A stretch of 64,000 bases of DNA from Rostratula benghalensis. Lineage: Eukaryota > Chordata > Aves > Charadriiformes > Rostratulidae. Position 1 is the first letter of the stretch. Each line of letters opens with the position of its first letter. The stretch spans positions 6,153,086 to 6,217,085 of the forward strand of contig VXAI01000028.1 of assembly GCA_013399305.1 (NCBI GenBank), in the 5' to 3' direction. Shown in pieces: positions 63,881 through 64,000 of this stretch. Below the pieces are notes generated by a model. The model was not told where the DNA came from. It saw only the letters and a list, made by a program, of their open reading frames with translations, and made no database searches. The translations under genes and the position numbers were made by a program.

Positions 63881-64000
63881 TTTGCGGTTTTGGATGGTAT
63901 GTTAGGGCTGAAAGACTTATGAACTGAATACAGTGCCACCAAGAAAAGTTCAACTCACTCTCTTTCTTTTGGTGTATAAACAACATAATCTTTACTACTG

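Larger units (their letters stand above)
59830..64000 (-). other. KIF16B: KIF16B intron, partial (runs off the right edge)
   Basis: Non-coding sequence upstream, in the transcript, of the exon at 59740-59829. I searched the minus strand for the exon that should encode the start of the PX domain and end in a Glu-Val-Lys-like strand at phase 0, and did not find it, so the upstream exon is probably beyond 64000. The stretch holds a YR-rich tract around 60215-60260 (TATATA and ACACAC), A-rich tracts with CCC steps at about 60690-60740 and 63819-63880, and a G/T-rich tract at about 60930-60960. No mobile element was recognised. A minus-strand frame at 63527-63859 looks mildly exon-like but was not accepted. 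Confidence 0.7.

Noticed and set aside
1..64000. CRISPR arrays, operons, tRNA, rRNA or complete endogenous retrovirus
   Set aside because: None seen. There are no regularly spaced repeats, no cloverleaf with A and B boxes that I could recognise, and no paired LTRs. The window is ordinary vertebrate intron and intergenic DNA.

Overview
The window reads as avian nuclear DNA: AT-rich, almost entirely non-coding, with several CR1 retrotransposon fragments of the bird type (3' ends built on the TAGAATCATAGAAT / TTCTATGA motif). I found no bacterial, phage, organellar or CRISPR signal. The species cannot be fixed from the sequence alone.

The only gene I can support is the 3' end of KIF16B (kinesin family member 16B, also called SNX23), on the minus strand. 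Three coding exons encode the C-terminal 110 residues: most of the PX (phox-homology) domain and the tail. In transcript order they lie at 59829-59740, 37547-37464 and 22029-21871 (stop codon at 21873-21871). Each has consensus AG/GT splice borders, and all junctions are phase 0. The introns are about 22.2 kb and 15.4 kb. The exon just upstream, which would encode the start of the PX domain, was not found in 59830-64000 and probably lies beyond the right edge. The 3' UTR runs leftward from 21870; an ATTAAA at 20776-20771 followed by GU-rich sequence is a plausible poly(A) signal.

Layout: 1 to about 20.75 kb is the intergenic flank beyond the KIF16B 3' end, with two CR1 pieces, a TTAA-bounded fold-back element, a strong hairpin, a CpG-dense patch and two palindrome or homeodomain-site clusters. 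From 20.75 to 22.03 kb is the terminal exon. 22.03-37.46 kb and 37.55-59.74 kb are introns with a CR1 scrap, a 910-bp CR1 copy, simple repeats, a 62-bp tandem duplication with an internal hairpin, and several sharp palindromes. 59.83-64 kb is the start of the next intron upstream.

I see no evidence for a new multi-gene system. The most interesting leads are the TTAA-flanked fold-back at 14.07-14.16 kb, the recent-looking 62-bp duplication at 43.7 kb, a possible intronic-polyadenylation isoform of KIF16B that would truncate its PX domain, and palindromic homeodomain-type sites that may mark conserved enhancers. The many other open frames look like chance frames in non-coding DNA.
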